A DNA stretch of 64,000 nt. Source: Gammaproteobacteria bacterium. GTDB taxonomy: Bacteria; Pseudomonadota; Gammaproteobacteria; Coxiellales; Coxiellaceae. Each line of letters starts with the position of its first letter. The first letter of the stretch is position 1. Made by a program: the position numbers and the translations under genes. This document shows positions 15,847 through 24,844 of this stretch, in pieces. Where the stretch lies: assembly GCA_030425685.1 (NCBI GenBank), contig JAUIAD010000009.1, positions 1 through 64,000 of the forward strand, given 5' to 3'. Below the pieces are notes generated by a model. It was not told the DNA's origin and did not search any database. It saw nothing but the letters and a program-made list of their open reading frames with translations.

Positions 15847-17253
15847 TTAGCGTATAGATAAAGAGGTTGGTTCATCGCTCGACGTTGAAGCGGTGCTATC
15901 TGAATCAGATGAGGCTAAATGCCAGCTTTTCGGTGCAGGGGTGATGCTGCCCTCTTGGTTAAAATAGGCGGTTATATTGTCGATACTGCAAGCTTGCTCT
16001 GCCTCAACCTCTATAACGTCACCGTCCTTGTTTTTGGTAGGGCAGGAGAATTTATTGCCAATAGCAGCGCGACCATAATTACGTAAAGGCCCTAAGGTGC
16101 CTTGCAACAATGATTCAAGGGCAGACCGCTGTTGCCTAAATTGTTTTAATAAGGCGGTTGTATTTTCTAGTGTTAAATTTGCGGGGTCTAATTGAATAGT
16201 GGTTTGAGCTAGTATTAGTTGAAAGTATTTTTGCAGTTCTTTTCCTAAAGTTTGCAGCTGTTTTTCTTCATCTAACTGCTCGATGATTTTACTTCTAGTC
16301 GTATCTGAATCGTCTTTTTCATCAAGATCAAATTGGCATTGCTCCTTGAGCTGTTCGGTCAGGGATGATCTATAGTGTAATGAAAGTTTATTAAATAGCT
16401 CTTCTTTATTGGCATTGTTGCTTGGGTGTTGCGATACACTTAGCTGTGCTTCAATAAGTTCGAGCGCTTCAATGACTCCGGTGAGAGCTAGCATTTCAAG
16501 ATTTGAGCCAGTGTATAAGCTCTTACCTAAGTTTGACATAACAACACTTAAGGTAAATTCTATATGTTTGCGCACATGATCTTTAGCGCCAACAGTGATG
16601 CTATCTGTTGGTGCTTTGCTTTCTAGTGGTTCAAACGTTAAAAGTGTTGTTGGTAGTTGGAAGGGGGTATTGTCTTTAGAAAAATCTTGATGTAGCGTTC
16701 TGATCGCTCGGGTAATTGCGCCTCCATCTTTGCTAAATAGGGTGCTTTCATTTTTGAAACAGTAAAAAATATGCTGGTCTTCGGCTAGTGCGCCAATTAA
16801 GGCGATGAGTTCGATAAAAATAGGTTTGCAGGCAAAGGTTTTCGCATTTGTGCTAGAGTCAGTAATAAGGCTGAGGAAGCTACTTGCAATGTCCCCTGCA
16901 CCTTTGAATTGTGTATAAGCGCTTTTTAGCACATTCTTTTTTGTATTGGGCGACGATGTCTTGCTAGCTTGGTTCATTAAATCAAGGCCTTGAATTAAAT
17001 GCTCAAGCGCCACTGTTGTATTCGCTCTGCTTTCTTTAAATAGTTCTGCTAGTGTAGATTTTGTATTATCATCTGCGCTATTTTTGCATGCAGGAGGTTG
17101 CAGAGCTGCAATTCTTTTTTTTGCTGTTGTCAGTATTTTAATAACATGAGCTCTGTTTGCAGCTCTTATTTTTGAGGAGGAGTCGTTATGTGCGGGTTTT
17201 GTTGACTTTGTTTCAGCGGGTGCTTTTTCTTTTTCTTTTCTAAAAAATCTCAT
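15847..17253 (-). CDS. Effector candidate, paralogue of the 19319 gene (no known domain)
   Basis: A 468-residue mostly helical protein without signal peptide or membrane helix. It starts MRFFRKEKEK and ends in a Ser/Thr/Asp-rich tail (SSDSDSTASTSSDE). It aligns along its length with the product of 17898-19319: shared ANRAHVIKIL, ACKPIFIELIAL, DQHIFYCFKNES, GGAITRAIRTLHQD, YGRAAIG and a CSIDNITAYFN-like end. I do not recognise the family. A perfect-format PmrA-type box upstream and the disordered acidic C-terminus suggest a Dot/Icm-type substrate. It converges on gpsA with a REPIN between. Confidence 0.6.
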   Translation of the reverse strand: MRFFRKEKEKAPAETKSTKPAHNDSSSKIRAANRAHVIKILTTAKKRIAALQPPACKNSADDNTKSTLAELFKESRANTTVALEHLIQGLDLMNQASKTSSPNTKKNVLKSAYTQFKGAGDIASSFLSLITDSSTNAKTFACKPIFIELIALIGALAEDQHIFYCFKNESTLFSKDGGAITRAIRTLHQDFSKDNTPFQLPTTLLTFEPLESKAPTDSITVGAKDHVRKHIEFTLSVVMSNLGKSLYTGSNLEMLALTGVIEALELIEAQLSVSQHPSNNANKEELFNKLSLHYRSSLTEQLKEQCQFDLDEKDDSDTTRSKIIEQLDEEKQLQTLGKELQKYFQLILAQTTIQLDPANLTLENTTALLKQFRQQRSALESLLQGTLGPLRNYGRAAIGNKFSCPTKNKDGDVIEVEAEQACSIDNITAYFNQEGSITPAPKSWHLASSDSDSTASTSSDEPTSLSIR

Positions 17254-17293
17254 TGCAGGGGTATCCGTCGGTGAATAAACTACTATAGTGTTA

Positions 17294-17326
17294 ATTTTAC
17301 GGCAGTAAAATTAACCAGATATTAAA
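17294..17326 (-). promoter_or_regulatory. PmrA-type box and -10 for the 17253 gene, overlapping a palindrome
   Basis: Minus strand: TTTAATATC-TG-GTTAATTTT (17326-17307), 7 nt, TAAAAT (17299-17294), 41 nt before the start codon. The second half site and the -10 also form a perfect inverted repeat, GTTAATTTTAC and GTAAAATTAAC (17290-17315, 4-nt centre), which could be a separate operator. Confidence 0.65.
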
Positions 17327-17369
17327 TATTGTAAAAAACGAACCATCTTGCTGAGTTAAAAGAGAAAAA

Positions 17370-17825
17370 ATGCTAAATATCGCTCTATATGAACCTGAAA
17401 TCCCACCTAATACGGGAAATATTATACGTTTATGCGCGAATGCAGGTGCGAGTCTACACCTGATTCACCCGCTTGGATTTGCCATGGATGAGAAGGCGTT
17501 GCGTCGGGCTGGGCTTGATTACCGTGAGTGGGTCAATGTGAAAGAGTATAAAAATTTTACTGAGTTTCAGCAAGCTGTTGAAGGCAAGCGCGTTTTCGCT
17601 TGTACGACAAAAGCTAGGCAGTTTCACTCGGATGCCTCATTTGAAGACAATGATTTTTTGCTGTTTGGTCCAGAAACGCGTGGCTTGCCAACGGCGGTAC
17701 TAGACTTATTTGCTGATGAGCGCAAAATTAAAATTCCAATGCAGCCTGACTCGCGCAGTTTAAACCTTTCTAATGCAGCGGCGATTATTCTGTATGAGGC
17801 TTGGCGGCAGTTAGATTATCAGTGA
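17370..17825 (+). CDS. trmL: tRNA (cytidine/uridine-34-2'-O)-methyltransferase
   Basis: A SPOUT-class methyltransferase that 2'-O-methylates the wobble base of tRNA-Leu isoacceptors. At 151 residues it has family length and motifs: [19 protein letters not shown], the knot segment [10 protein letters not shown] and the C-terminal [26 protein letters not shown]. It sits alone between two divergently and convergently placed paralogous effector candidates. Its promoter region is shared with the 17253 gene. A degenerate REP follows the stop. Confidence 0.95.
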   Translation: MLNIALYEPEIPPNTGNIIRLCANAGASLHLIHPLGFAMDEKALRRAGLDYREWVNVKEYKNFTEFQQAVEGKRVFACTTKARQFHSDASFEDNDFLLFGPETRGLPTAVLDLFADERKIKIPMQPDSRSLNLSNAAAIILYEAWRQLDYQ

Positions 17826-17851
17826 GTGGCTTTGGTGCCTCTTCGCATGAT

Positions 17852-17875
17852 TGGGCGCAACATGATGCTGCGCCT
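17852..17875. repeat. Degenerate REP palindrome
   Basis: GGGCGCAACATGATGCTGCGCC in the gap between convergent trmL and the 19319 gene. It keeps the arms of the local REP with an altered centre and may act as a shared terminator. Confidence 0.6.
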
Positions 17876-17897
17876 GTTTTTATGTGATGCTAAGCTG

Positions 17898-19319
17898 CTA
17901 GTATGAAAGGCTTGTTAGTGTGTCTTCGTTATCATCCGAGTCTTCGCCACTATCTGCTGCTGCGCTTAAGGCTTTGGCTTCTGATGTAGTAGTGGCATCG
18001 TTATTGTAATAACTATTTATATCTAGAATGTTGCAGGAGGTTCCTGCATCACGTAGCTCTGACTCTCTAGTATTATAATCTACAATATGGTGGTATTGAA
18101 ATTGTTTACCGATGGCGGCTGAGCCATACTGAGCTACTGGCAATAGTGTACTGTTAATCAGAGATACTAGCTGGTCTCGTTGTCTTGTTACCTGCGCTAA
18201 TGCTGCTGTTGGATCCTTCGCCCAGTCCTGTACTTCCATATAAAGTCCAGCAATGACAGTTTTCGTTGCAAGAATATACTCTGTTCTTTCGCGTAGATCT
18301 TTTTGGCTATCTTTCTGTTCTAATTTAAGCATGATGCCTTTTGTTTGTTCTTCTTCACTGAGCTTGCTATCTATCGTGATTGTAGATAGCGCTAGTTGAT
18401 CTTTCCATTGGGAGCGGTGCAGCTTTTTATAGGTCGCAAGAAATTTTGCTTTATGGGGTTCGCTTTTAGGGCTTTGTTGTAACTCACATAGTGCTTGTAG
18501 GCACGCTAGGTTTTCGACAAAGCCAGTTAAGGTGCTCTCCAGGCAAAGCGCATTGAAGTATAGTGCGTCGCTTAAATTGCGTATAATCACGCTGATGTTA
18601 AATTCAAGGTGTTCTTTTATATGTGCTTTATCTTCAATAGTAATGCAGTCAGGCTGTGTCACCGCATCGGAGTGAAGCGTGACAAATTGATCGTGCTTGG
18701 ATTTTGTTAGCTTGCAAGGTCGGTATTTTTCTTCGATGTCATGATGGGCGATTTTAATGGCATCGGTAATGGTACCGCCACCTTTCCTTAGCATGTTCCC
18801 TTCATTTCTAAAGCGATAAAATAAGTGCTGGTCTGAAAAAAGGTCATTAAGTAAAGCGATAAGTTCGATGATAAGAGGTTGGCAAGCGAATCCTTCGTCC
18901 TGGCATTTTGCTTTAAGTATAAGTGTTAATACGGCTTTTGCTATTGCCTCTGAATTTTCAAAGGCTTTTTTGGCCTGGTTCATGACAGTGTGTTTTTTGT
19001 TAGGAGAAATTGTGTTGCTGGCGTCATTCATTAACTGTAAGCCTTTGGCCAAAAGGTCAAGGCATTCTAGGGTTGCTATTTTATTTTTGTTAAATACCTC
19101 TATGTAATCTTCATTTATTGTTGTTTTGCTTTTATGTATTAATTTTAGATTGCTCTTTGAGGAGGTGGGGACGTTGTATACATGCGCGTTTAAGCGCTCT
19201 ATTTTTTGTTTTGCTTTCATAAGGATGGTGATGACGTGTGTTCTATTGGCTCTTCTTTGTTTGGAAGATGAACTATCTAATTTTGCTTCAAGGGGAGGGG
19301 CTTTTGAAAATAATCTCAT
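17898..19319 (-). CDS. Effector candidate, paralogue of the 17253 gene (no known domain)
   Basis: A 473-residue soluble, helical protein. It shares with the 17253 product the start MRLFSK, ANRTHVITIL, ACQPLIIELIALL, DQHLFYRFRNE, GGTITDAIKIAHHD, DCITIEDKAHIKEHLEF and YGSAAIGKQF. The C-terminus is acidic and Ser-rich (DSGEDSDDNEDTLTSLSY), echoing the other copy's end and resembling the acidic signals seen on Dot/Icm substrates. No known domain is recognised. It has its own PmrA-type promoter, so the pair probably arose by duplication including the regulatory region, with trmL now between them. Confidence 0.6.
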   Translation of the reverse strand: MRLFSKAPPLEAKLDSSSSKQRRANRTHVITILMKAKQKIERLNAHVYNVPTSSKSNLKLIHKSKTTINEDYIEVFNKNKIATLECLDLLAKGLQLMNDASNTISPNKKHTVMNQAKKAFENSEAIAKAVLTLILKAKCQDEGFACQPLIIELIALLNDLFSDQHLFYRFRNEGNMLRKGGGTITDAIKIAHHDIEEKYRPCKLTKSKHDQFVTLHSDAVTQPDCITIEDKAHIKEHLEFNISVIIRNLSDALYFNALCLESTLTGFVENLACLQALCELQQSPKSEPHKAKFLATYKKLHRSQWKDQLALSTITIDSKLSEEEQTKGIMLKLEQKDSQKDLRERTEYILATKTVIAGLYMEVQDWAKDPTAALAQVTRQRDQLVSLINSTLLPVAQYGSAAIGKQFQYHHIVDYNTRESELRDAGTSCNILDINSYYNNDATTTSEAKALSAAADSGEDSDDNEDTLTSLSY

Positions 19320-19355
19320 GGGTGTTTCCGGTGTTTTTTGCTTTTGTACTTGGTG

Positions 19356-19388
19356 ATTCTACGCTTTGATGATTAATGTAATCTTAAA
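19356..19388 (-). promoter_or_regulatory. PmrA-type box and -10 for the 19319 gene
   Basis: Minus strand: TTTAAGATT-AC-ATTAATCAT (19388-19369), 7 nt, TAGAAT (19361-19356), 37 nt before the start codon. One half site has TTAAG in place of TTAAT. Confidence 0.55.
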
Positions 19389-19451
19389 TTTGTTGTCGAT
19401 TTTTTTGGTGGGGATGGACGGGTCTGTATGAGAGGTTTTAAACACTTTACT

Positions 19452-19563
19452 GCGGCGCCGGTTTTACGCAAAGACGCTAAGGGGCGCGGTGGTCGCAGTG
19501 ATTAATATTAAAATCGTTGCGACCACCGCGCCCCTTAGCGTCTTTGCGTAAAATCGGCGTTGC
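19452..19563. repeat. Long stem-loop, family member A
   Basis: Arms of about 45 bp pair almost perfectly around a 16-nt AT-rich loop. Each arm contains TTTTACGCAAAGACGCTAAG followed by GGGCGCGGTGGTCGCA. The same kind of element is found at 46190-46286 and 53482-53588. It lies between the promoter of the 19319 gene and the end of mlaA. Confidence 0.85.
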
Positions 19564-19595
19564 TACAAGGTATGTTTGGCTATTCTATTGATCCG

Positions 19596-20609
19596 TCACA
19601 CACTACCTTTATCAAAAAAAGAAACAACGTGATGCGGCTTGGCAGCAGCATGATCAAAAAACGATGGCGCTTTTGCTAATGTACTAACTTTTTTTTTTAC
19701 ACTAGTATGAGCATGCGCCGCTACATTTGCTGTAGATTTTTTAGCAGATTTCTGACTTACGTTTTTGTGGCTACTGTGACTACTATTATCATCAAAGTCA
19801 TCAAAAGAGGCGGCTTCTTCTTCTAATGAAGATCTTTTGCGGCTACCGTGACCATTTTCATCACCACCTGAATTTTCAGCAGCGGCTAGTAGTTTTTGTT
19901 CTCTTAGTACTTCTCGAGGTGTACCAAGATGTTGGTTTTTCTCAATCGATTCAGCACGGCTTTGCATATAGGCATTTTTAAGAGCAGAGTAGGGATCGAA
20001 AGCATCGTACATCAGGCCGTCAACATCTAAATATCGTGAGCGTTTATCGATATAGAAGGCGGCTGCTAATGAGTAGGTGGTTGCGCTTGAGCATATATAG
20101 GCGATCGGGTTGGTCGCTACGTCGCCGGCTAGGCCTAATGCATCGCGAAAAGTACTTGGGCCTAAGAAAGGGATCACAAAATAAGGTGATTTATTGGTAT
20201 CGCTGTAGAAGGCGAGTGTTTTACCAAAGCCATTTTCGTGTTTTGGTAAGTCTAGATGAGTCGCGACATCAAATAGCCCGCCGATGCCGATAGTGGTGTT
20301 AACGACAAGGCGAGCGATATCGACCAGCGCCCAGCGAAATCTTCCCTGTAGGACATCGTTAGTCAGTGTTGTTGCTTCAAATACATTATTAAAAAAGTTG
20401 GTGACACCTTTTCTCACCGGGGAGGGAAGAACCGCTTTGTATACTTGCGCTGCAGGACGGTATAAAACTTTATCAACGCCAAGATTAAATTTTGTCATAG
20501 CGCGGTTGTAGCCTTCATATGGATCTTGATTCTTACCTGTTTTGTTTGCACAGCCAACAACTAAAAAAGCGCTGAGAGAAATGGTGAGAAGTTTGCAGGT
20601 GTTGTTCAT
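19596..20609 (-). CDS. mlaA: MlaA (VacJ) outer-membrane lipoprotein with long tail
   Basis: The outer-membrane component of the Mla phospholipid transport pathway that removes misplaced phospholipid from the outer leaflet. A lipoprotein signal ends in LVVGC. The VacJ core follows (NQDPYEGYNRAMTKFN, FFNNVFEATTLTNDVLQGRF, GLFDVATHLDLPKHENGFGKTL, YFVIPFLGPSTFRDALG). Beyond about residue 225 there is an extra tail of roughly 110 residues rich in Ser, His, Lys and acidic residues, unusual for MlaA (about 250 residues). I chose the second ATG (MNNTCKLL) because AGGA is suitably spaced there. The usual mlaBCDEF genes are not adjacent. Confidence 0.92.
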   Translation of the reverse strand: MNNTCKLLTISLSAFLVVGCANKTGKNQDPYEGYNRAMTKFNLGVDKVLYRPAAQVYKAVLPSPVRKGVTNFFNNVFEATTLTNDVLQGRFRWALVDIARLVVNTTIGIGGLFDVATHLDLPKHENGFGKTLAFYSDTNKSPYFVIPFLGPSTFRDALGLAGDVATNPIAYICSSATTYSLAAAFYIDKRSRYLDVDGLMYDAFDPYSALKNAYMQSRAESIEKNQHLGTPREVLREQKLLAAAENSGGDENGHGSRKRSSLEEEAASFDDFDDNSSHSSHKNVSQKSAKKSTANVAAHAHTSVKKKVSTLAKAPSFFDHAAAKPHHVVSFFDKGSV

Positions 20610-20773
20610 AATAGCAGTCATCCTAACGCTATGATTAATCCATAAAAGATCGTGCTTTCAGTGTAGCTTATTCTCTCTAGGAAAAAAAGCGCCATTATTT
20701 TTAACAAGGTGAGTCTGCGGAAATTTTAAAAAAAGTGCTATCATAGCGGTCACTGTGAGAGGGGGGTAGTCTG

Positions 20774-21544
20774 TTGCTTAGTTTTAAAGAAAAAATAGTC
20801 TGTATCACGGGAGTAACCAGTGGTATCGGTGAGGCGTGTGCAAAACAATTTGCGGCATTAGGGGCGAATCTTATTTTGATTGCGCGTCGTCAAGAGCGGT
20901 TGGCGGCGCTTGCAAAAAAAATACAGTCTGACCATGGTGTTAAAGTATTGCCATTGGTGTTGGATGTGACGCAAGTTGAACAGGTTGAGGCTAGCATTAG
21001 CGGTTTGCCTGCTGAGTGGCAAGCGATTGATGTCTTGGTGAACAATGCGGGTTTGGCGTTGGGGTTGGATAAAATTCAAGATGGTAAAACGGCCGATTGG
21101 AATACCATGATTGATACCAATGTAAAAGGTTTATTATTTGTCACTCGGCAAGTCTTGGCGCATATGCTAGCGCGTAACCGAGGGCATATCATTAATATTG
21201 GTTCTATTTCGGCCTATCAAGTATATAGTGGTGGAGTTGCTTATTGTGCAACCAAGTTTGCTGTTAGGGCAATTAGCGAAGGACTTAAAATGGATGTGCA
21301 TGATACACCACTGCGGGTGAGTTCTGTTGAACCTGGTATGGTAGATACGGAGTTTTCGCAGGTGCGTTTTTCTCATGATGAGGAAAAAGCAAACAAGGTT
21401 TATCAAGGGCTAACGCCGCTGGTGGCCGATGATATAGCTGATGCGGTTGTCTATTGTGCGACGCGGCCATTGCATGTTGATGTGCGTGAAATAAAAATTT
21501 ACCCTACTGCACAAACGGCCTCGCATATGGTCAGACGTCAGTAA
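20774..21544 (+). CDS. Short-chain dehydrogenase, YdfG-like
   Basis: A 256-residue NAD(P)-dependent oxidoreductase. The cofactor motif TGVTSGIGEACA, the NNAGLALG segment, the catalytic Ser (IGSISAY) and YxxxK (YCATK) are all present. The segment EPGMVDTEFSQVRF resembles YdfG, a 3-hydroxy acid/L-allo-threonine dehydrogenase, which is the best guess. Translation appears to begin at TTG 20774 after GAGGGGGG; no in-frame ATG is close. It is followed 91 bp later by the SulP-carbonic anhydrase gene on the same strand. Confidence 0.88.
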   Translation: MLSFKEKIVCITGVTSGIGEACAKQFAALGANLILIARRQERLAALAKKIQSDHGVKVLPLVLDVTQVEQVEASISGLPAEWQAIDVLVNNAGLALGLDKIQDGKTADWNTMIDTNVKGLLFVTRQVLAHMLARNRGHIINIGSISAYQVYSGGVAYCATKFAVRAISEGLKMDVHDTPLRVSSVEPGMVDTEFSQVRFSHDEEKANKVYQGLTPLVADDIADAVVYCATRPLHVDVREIKIYPTAQTASHMVRRQ

Positions 21545-21635
21545 AATATGGGCTTTATTTGCTAGGCGTTGCTAATAATATAGTAACGGTTATAATAAAA
21601 TGATTACCCATTGTTTTTTATAAGGAATTTATAAG

Positions 21636-23813
21636 ATGTACCAGTGGAAGTTTTTGAAAGACGATGTTATTGCTGGGATTGTGGTATTTTTAGTCGCTAT
21701 TCCGCTGTGTATGGGTATTGCACTGGCCTCCGGGGCGCCGGTTTTTGCTGGTGTGTTAACCGGTATTATTGGCGGTATTGTTGTTGGTTTGTTAAGTGAC
21801 TCGCACGTTAGTGTCAGTGGGCCGGCGGCGGGGATGATTGCCATTGTGCTCGGTGGCGTATCTGCTGTTGGTGGTTTTCAGCCTTTTCTTTTAGCCTTAT
21901 TATTTGCTGGGATTTTGCAGATTGTTATTGGTCTGTTGCGTGTTGGTTTTATTGCTGATTATATTCCTACCAACGTTATTCAGGGTTTATTGGCGGCGAT
22001 TGGTATTTTAATTATTATAAAACAATTACCGTTGGCCTTTGGTTACTATTTGGAACCTGGAGATTTACATACGGCGATAACGGAAGCGCAGCGTCGTTTG
22101 ACGATGGCACCGTTTCAGGAATTGTTTGCTAACTTTAGTTATGGTGCGACGATCATCTCCTTGGTGTCTATTGCTGTTTTGATCTATTGGCAAAAAATAC
22201 CGTTAAAGATTTGTAAGGTGGTACCAGCAGCGATTGTGGTGGTTGTTATTGCTATTGTTATGAGTAAGCTGTTTTCTTTGTTTGCGCCGTCCATCGCTTT
22301 GCATGAAGTTGATTTAATTCGTTTGCCGTCGAGTGAGTCCTTTTCTGCTTTTGTGGGTAACTTTCAGCATCCTAAGTTTTCTGCATGGACCAATCCGCAG
22401 GTTTATATTTATGCGGTTATTATTGCGATTGTTGCTTCTTTGGAAACTTTGTTAAACCTTGAGGCGTCTGAAAAGATTGACTCTCACCGACGTTATTGTT
22501 CTCGTAATAAAGAACTTTTTGCGCAGGGTGTCGGTAATACTATTTCGGGTTTGTTGGGTGGTATACCTATTACCTCTGTTATTATTAGAAGTTCGGTTAA
22601 CATTCAGTCTGGTGCGCGTACTAAGGTGTCGACTGTGTTTCATGGTTTTCTACTGTTGGTGTCTTTAACGTTTTTAACTGACTGGCTGAACCTTATTCCT
22701 ATTGCTTGTTTGGCTAGTATTCTTATTGTTACGGGTTATAAGCTGGCGCGGGTGTCGCTATTTACGAGCATTTATCGTCAGGGCTTTAAGCAGTTTATTC
22801 CTTTTGTTGTTACTATTATTGCTATTTTATTTACTAACCTGTTGACGGGTGTGTTGATTGGTTTGGCTTGTAGTTTCTTCTATATCTTGATGCAAAATAG
22901 TAAAGCGCACTTTATGGAAATTGATGAGATTCATGCGGCTGGTCATGTGCGTAGAATTCAGCTTCCTGGGCAGGTATCTTTTCTTTCTAAAGCTAGTATG
23001 GTGAAAACCTTAGAAGATATTAAGGCGGATAGTAAGGTGGTGATTGATGCTTCTTCTTCACGGTTTATTGATCTGGATATTTTAAATGTGATTAAAGAGT
23101 TTCAGAAGCATAAGGCGGCGGAGAAGAATATTGAAGTTAATTTGGAAGGGTTTAAAAATCGCTATTCGGTGCAGGATAAAACGGATTTTATTACGGCGGT
23201 AACATCGGATTTACAAAGCCAGTTGACGGCCGATAAAATTATGCAGATTCTTTATGAGGGCAATCAGCGTTTTGTTAGAAATACGCCCATTCATAAAAAC
23301 TATAATCGACAAATATCTCAAACGGCTGATTGTCAGCATCCGTTGGCGATTGTCTTGAGTTGTATTGATTCGCGGGTGCCGATTGAGTTAATTTTTGATA
23401 CTAATATTGGTGATATTTTTGTGGCGCGTGTTGCTGGTAATATTCTCAATGATGATATTATTGCTAGTGTTGAATATGCTTGTGAGGCAGCTGGCAGTAA
23501 GGTGATTGTTGTGCTTGGGCATGAAAGCTGTGGTGCTATTAAGGCGGCTTGTGATGATGTTAAGCTTGGGCATGTTACGCAGCTGCTTAAGAAAATAAAG
23601 CCGGCGATTGAGGCTGAGACGACGACGAAAGAAAATCGTACGTCTAGTAATGAGACGTTTGTGTCTAATGTTTGTAATAATAATGTTGAAATTGTAAGAA
23701 AACAATTGCTTGAGCGTAGTGAGATTATTCGTAAGCTTCATGCTGAAAGACAGGTGGATATTGTTGGTGGGGTTTATGAGATTTCTACTGGTAAAGTTAA
23801 ATTCGACGAATAA
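21636..23813 (+). CDS. SulP-type anion transporter fused to beta-carbonic anhydrase
   Basis: A 725-residue fusion. The N-terminal SulP transporter (about 1-430) has 10 or more membrane helices and the SVSGPAAGMIAIV signature. A STAS-like segment (about 440-515, VVIDASSSRFIDLDIL) follows. The C-terminal beta-carbonic anhydrase (about 540-725) has all zinc and catalytic residues: Cys576-Asp578-Arg580 (SCIDSR) and His629/Cys632 (HESC). Such fusions are thought to couple bicarbonate import or export with CO2 hydration at the inner membrane. The substrate is inferred, not shown. AAGGAA precedes the ATG. Confidence 0.93.
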   Translation: MYQWKFLKDDVIAGIVVFLVAIPLCMGIALASGAPVFAGVLTGIIGGIVVGLLSDSHVSVSGPAAGMIAIVLGGVSAVGGFQPFLLALLFAGILQIVIGLLRVGFIADYIPTNVIQGLLAAIGILIIIKQLPLAFGYYLEPGDLHTAITEAQRRLTMAPFQELFANFSYGATIISLVSIAVLIYWQKIPLKICKVVPAAIVVVVIAIVMSKLFSLFAPSIALHEVDLIRLPSSESFSAFVGNFQHPKFSAWTNPQVYIYAVIIAIVASLETLLNLEASEKIDSHRRYCSRNKELFAQGVGNTISGLLGGIPITSVIIRSSVNIQSGARTKVSTVFHGFLLLVSLTFLTDWLNLIPIACLASILIVTGYKLARVSLFTSIYRQGFKQFIPFVVTIIAILFTNLLTGVLIGLACSFFYILMQNSKAHFMEIDEIHAAGHVRRIQLPGQVSFLSKASMVKTLEDIKADSKVVIDASSSRFIDLDILNVIKEFQKHKAAEKNIEVNLEGFKNRYSVQDKTDFITAVTSDLQSQLTADKIMQILYEGNQRFVRNTPIHKNYNRQISQTADCQHPLAIVLSCIDSRVPIELIFDTNIGDIFVARVAGNILNDDIIASVEYACEAAGSKVIVVLGHESCGAIKAACDDVKLGHVTQLLKKIKPAIEAETTTKENRTSSNETFVSNVCNNNVEIVRKQLLERSEIIRKLHAERQVDIVGGVYEISTGKVKFDE

Positions 23814-23866
23814 CCTATGTTCTTAGATCATCGTCATCCCCGCGAAAGCTCGATCTTTTTAATACC

Positions 23867-24007
23867 GTAGGGGCGCAGCATGCTGCGCCCGCTCTTTATG
23901 ATGGCAGTAATGCTTTTGTAATAGGGGTGTCTCATAGAGACGCAGCGTATGAGAAATGAGTACGGTTAAGCACCGACGCAAGAGGAAAGAAGGGTCTTTT
24001 GAATACC
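23867..24007. repeat. REP-led repeat unit, first tandem copy
   Basis: A REP palindrome (23867-23891) followed by about 110 bp (CTCTTTATGATGGCAGTAAT, AGTACGGTTAAGCACCGACG and so on) that repeats directly at 24008 with a 141-bp period. It lies downstream of the transporter fusion and encodes nothing credible; a minus-strand frame through it is a by-product of the repeat. Confidence 0.8.
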
Positions 24008-24240
24008 GTAGGGGCGCAGCATGCTGCGCCCGCTCTTTATGATGGCAGTAATGCTTTTGTAATAGGGGTGTCTCATAGAGGCGCGGCGTATGAGAAATGA
24101 GTACGGTTAAGCGCCGACGCAGGAGAAAAGAAGGGTCTTTTGCAAAGGCGCTCAAGTCCATCCCTGGATCGCTCTGACAAAAACATCCCGTTTTTGTAAG
24201 CTTTGCAAAAGACCCTTCTTTCCTCCTACTAGTTTTTTAC
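24008..24240. repeat. Composite REP plus 27-bp inverted-repeat element, copy 1
   Basis: REP (24008-24032), spacer, then a large stem-loop at 24121-24227 with arms AGGAGAAAAGAAGGGTCTTT... and the matching right arm ending TTCTTTCCTCCT. The inner hairpin is ACAAAAAC/GTTTTTGT. Other copies are at 24436-24670 and 34089-34362. Confidence 0.8.
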
Positions 24241-24435
24241 AATTTTGGAGGTGCGGTTTTTGGAGTAGCCTTGCGCGTGTGATTTTTTTAGTTGTAAATG
24301 TTTCTTATGTTGTGATAATAATGATTGCTGTGTTTTTTGTGTTTGTTTCTTTTAGTTATAATTCTGGTCTTATTTCTTTGTAGCGAGTTCTGAGATTATC
24401 CTCACCCCAACGAAAGCTGGGACTTTTTTAATACC

Positions 24436-24670
24436 GTAGGGGCGCAGCATGCTGCGCTCGTTCTTTATGACGGCAGTAATGCTTTTGTAATAGGGATATC
24501 TTGTAGAGGCGCGGCGTATGAGAAATGAGTACGGTTAAGCACCGACGCAGGAGAAAAGAAGGGTCTTTTGCAAAGGCGCTCAAGTCCATCCCTGGATCGC
24601 TCTGACAAAAACATCCCGTTTTTGTAAGCTTTGCAAAAGACCCTTCTTTCCTCCTGCTAGTTTTTTACAA
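24436..24670. repeat. Composite REP plus inverted-repeat element, copy 2
   Basis: REP (24436-24460) and stem-loop (24549-24655) nearly identical to copy 1. A partial third right arm (TTTTTGTAAGCTTTGCAAAA, 24759 onwards) follows. These elements account for almost all of the 1-kb gap between the SulP fusion and the S15-type gene. Confidence 0.8.
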
Positions 24671-24844
24671 TTTTGGAGGTACGGTTTTTGGCGTAGCTTT
24701 GTGCGTGTGATTTTTTTAGTTGTAAGTGTCGCTCATATTGTGGCAGTAGTGATTGATGTTTTTGTAAGCTTTGCAAAAGGCCTTTCTTTTCATTTGCTGG
24801 TTTTTCTCACTTTCTAAGAAGCAGTTCTGGGATAAGTTTACTGT

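Noticed and set aside
23859-24161. 100-codon minus-strand open frame with internal repeat
   Set aside because: It is a translation of two tandem REP-led repeat units (same 47-residue block twice); no ribosome binding site and no protein-like conservation.
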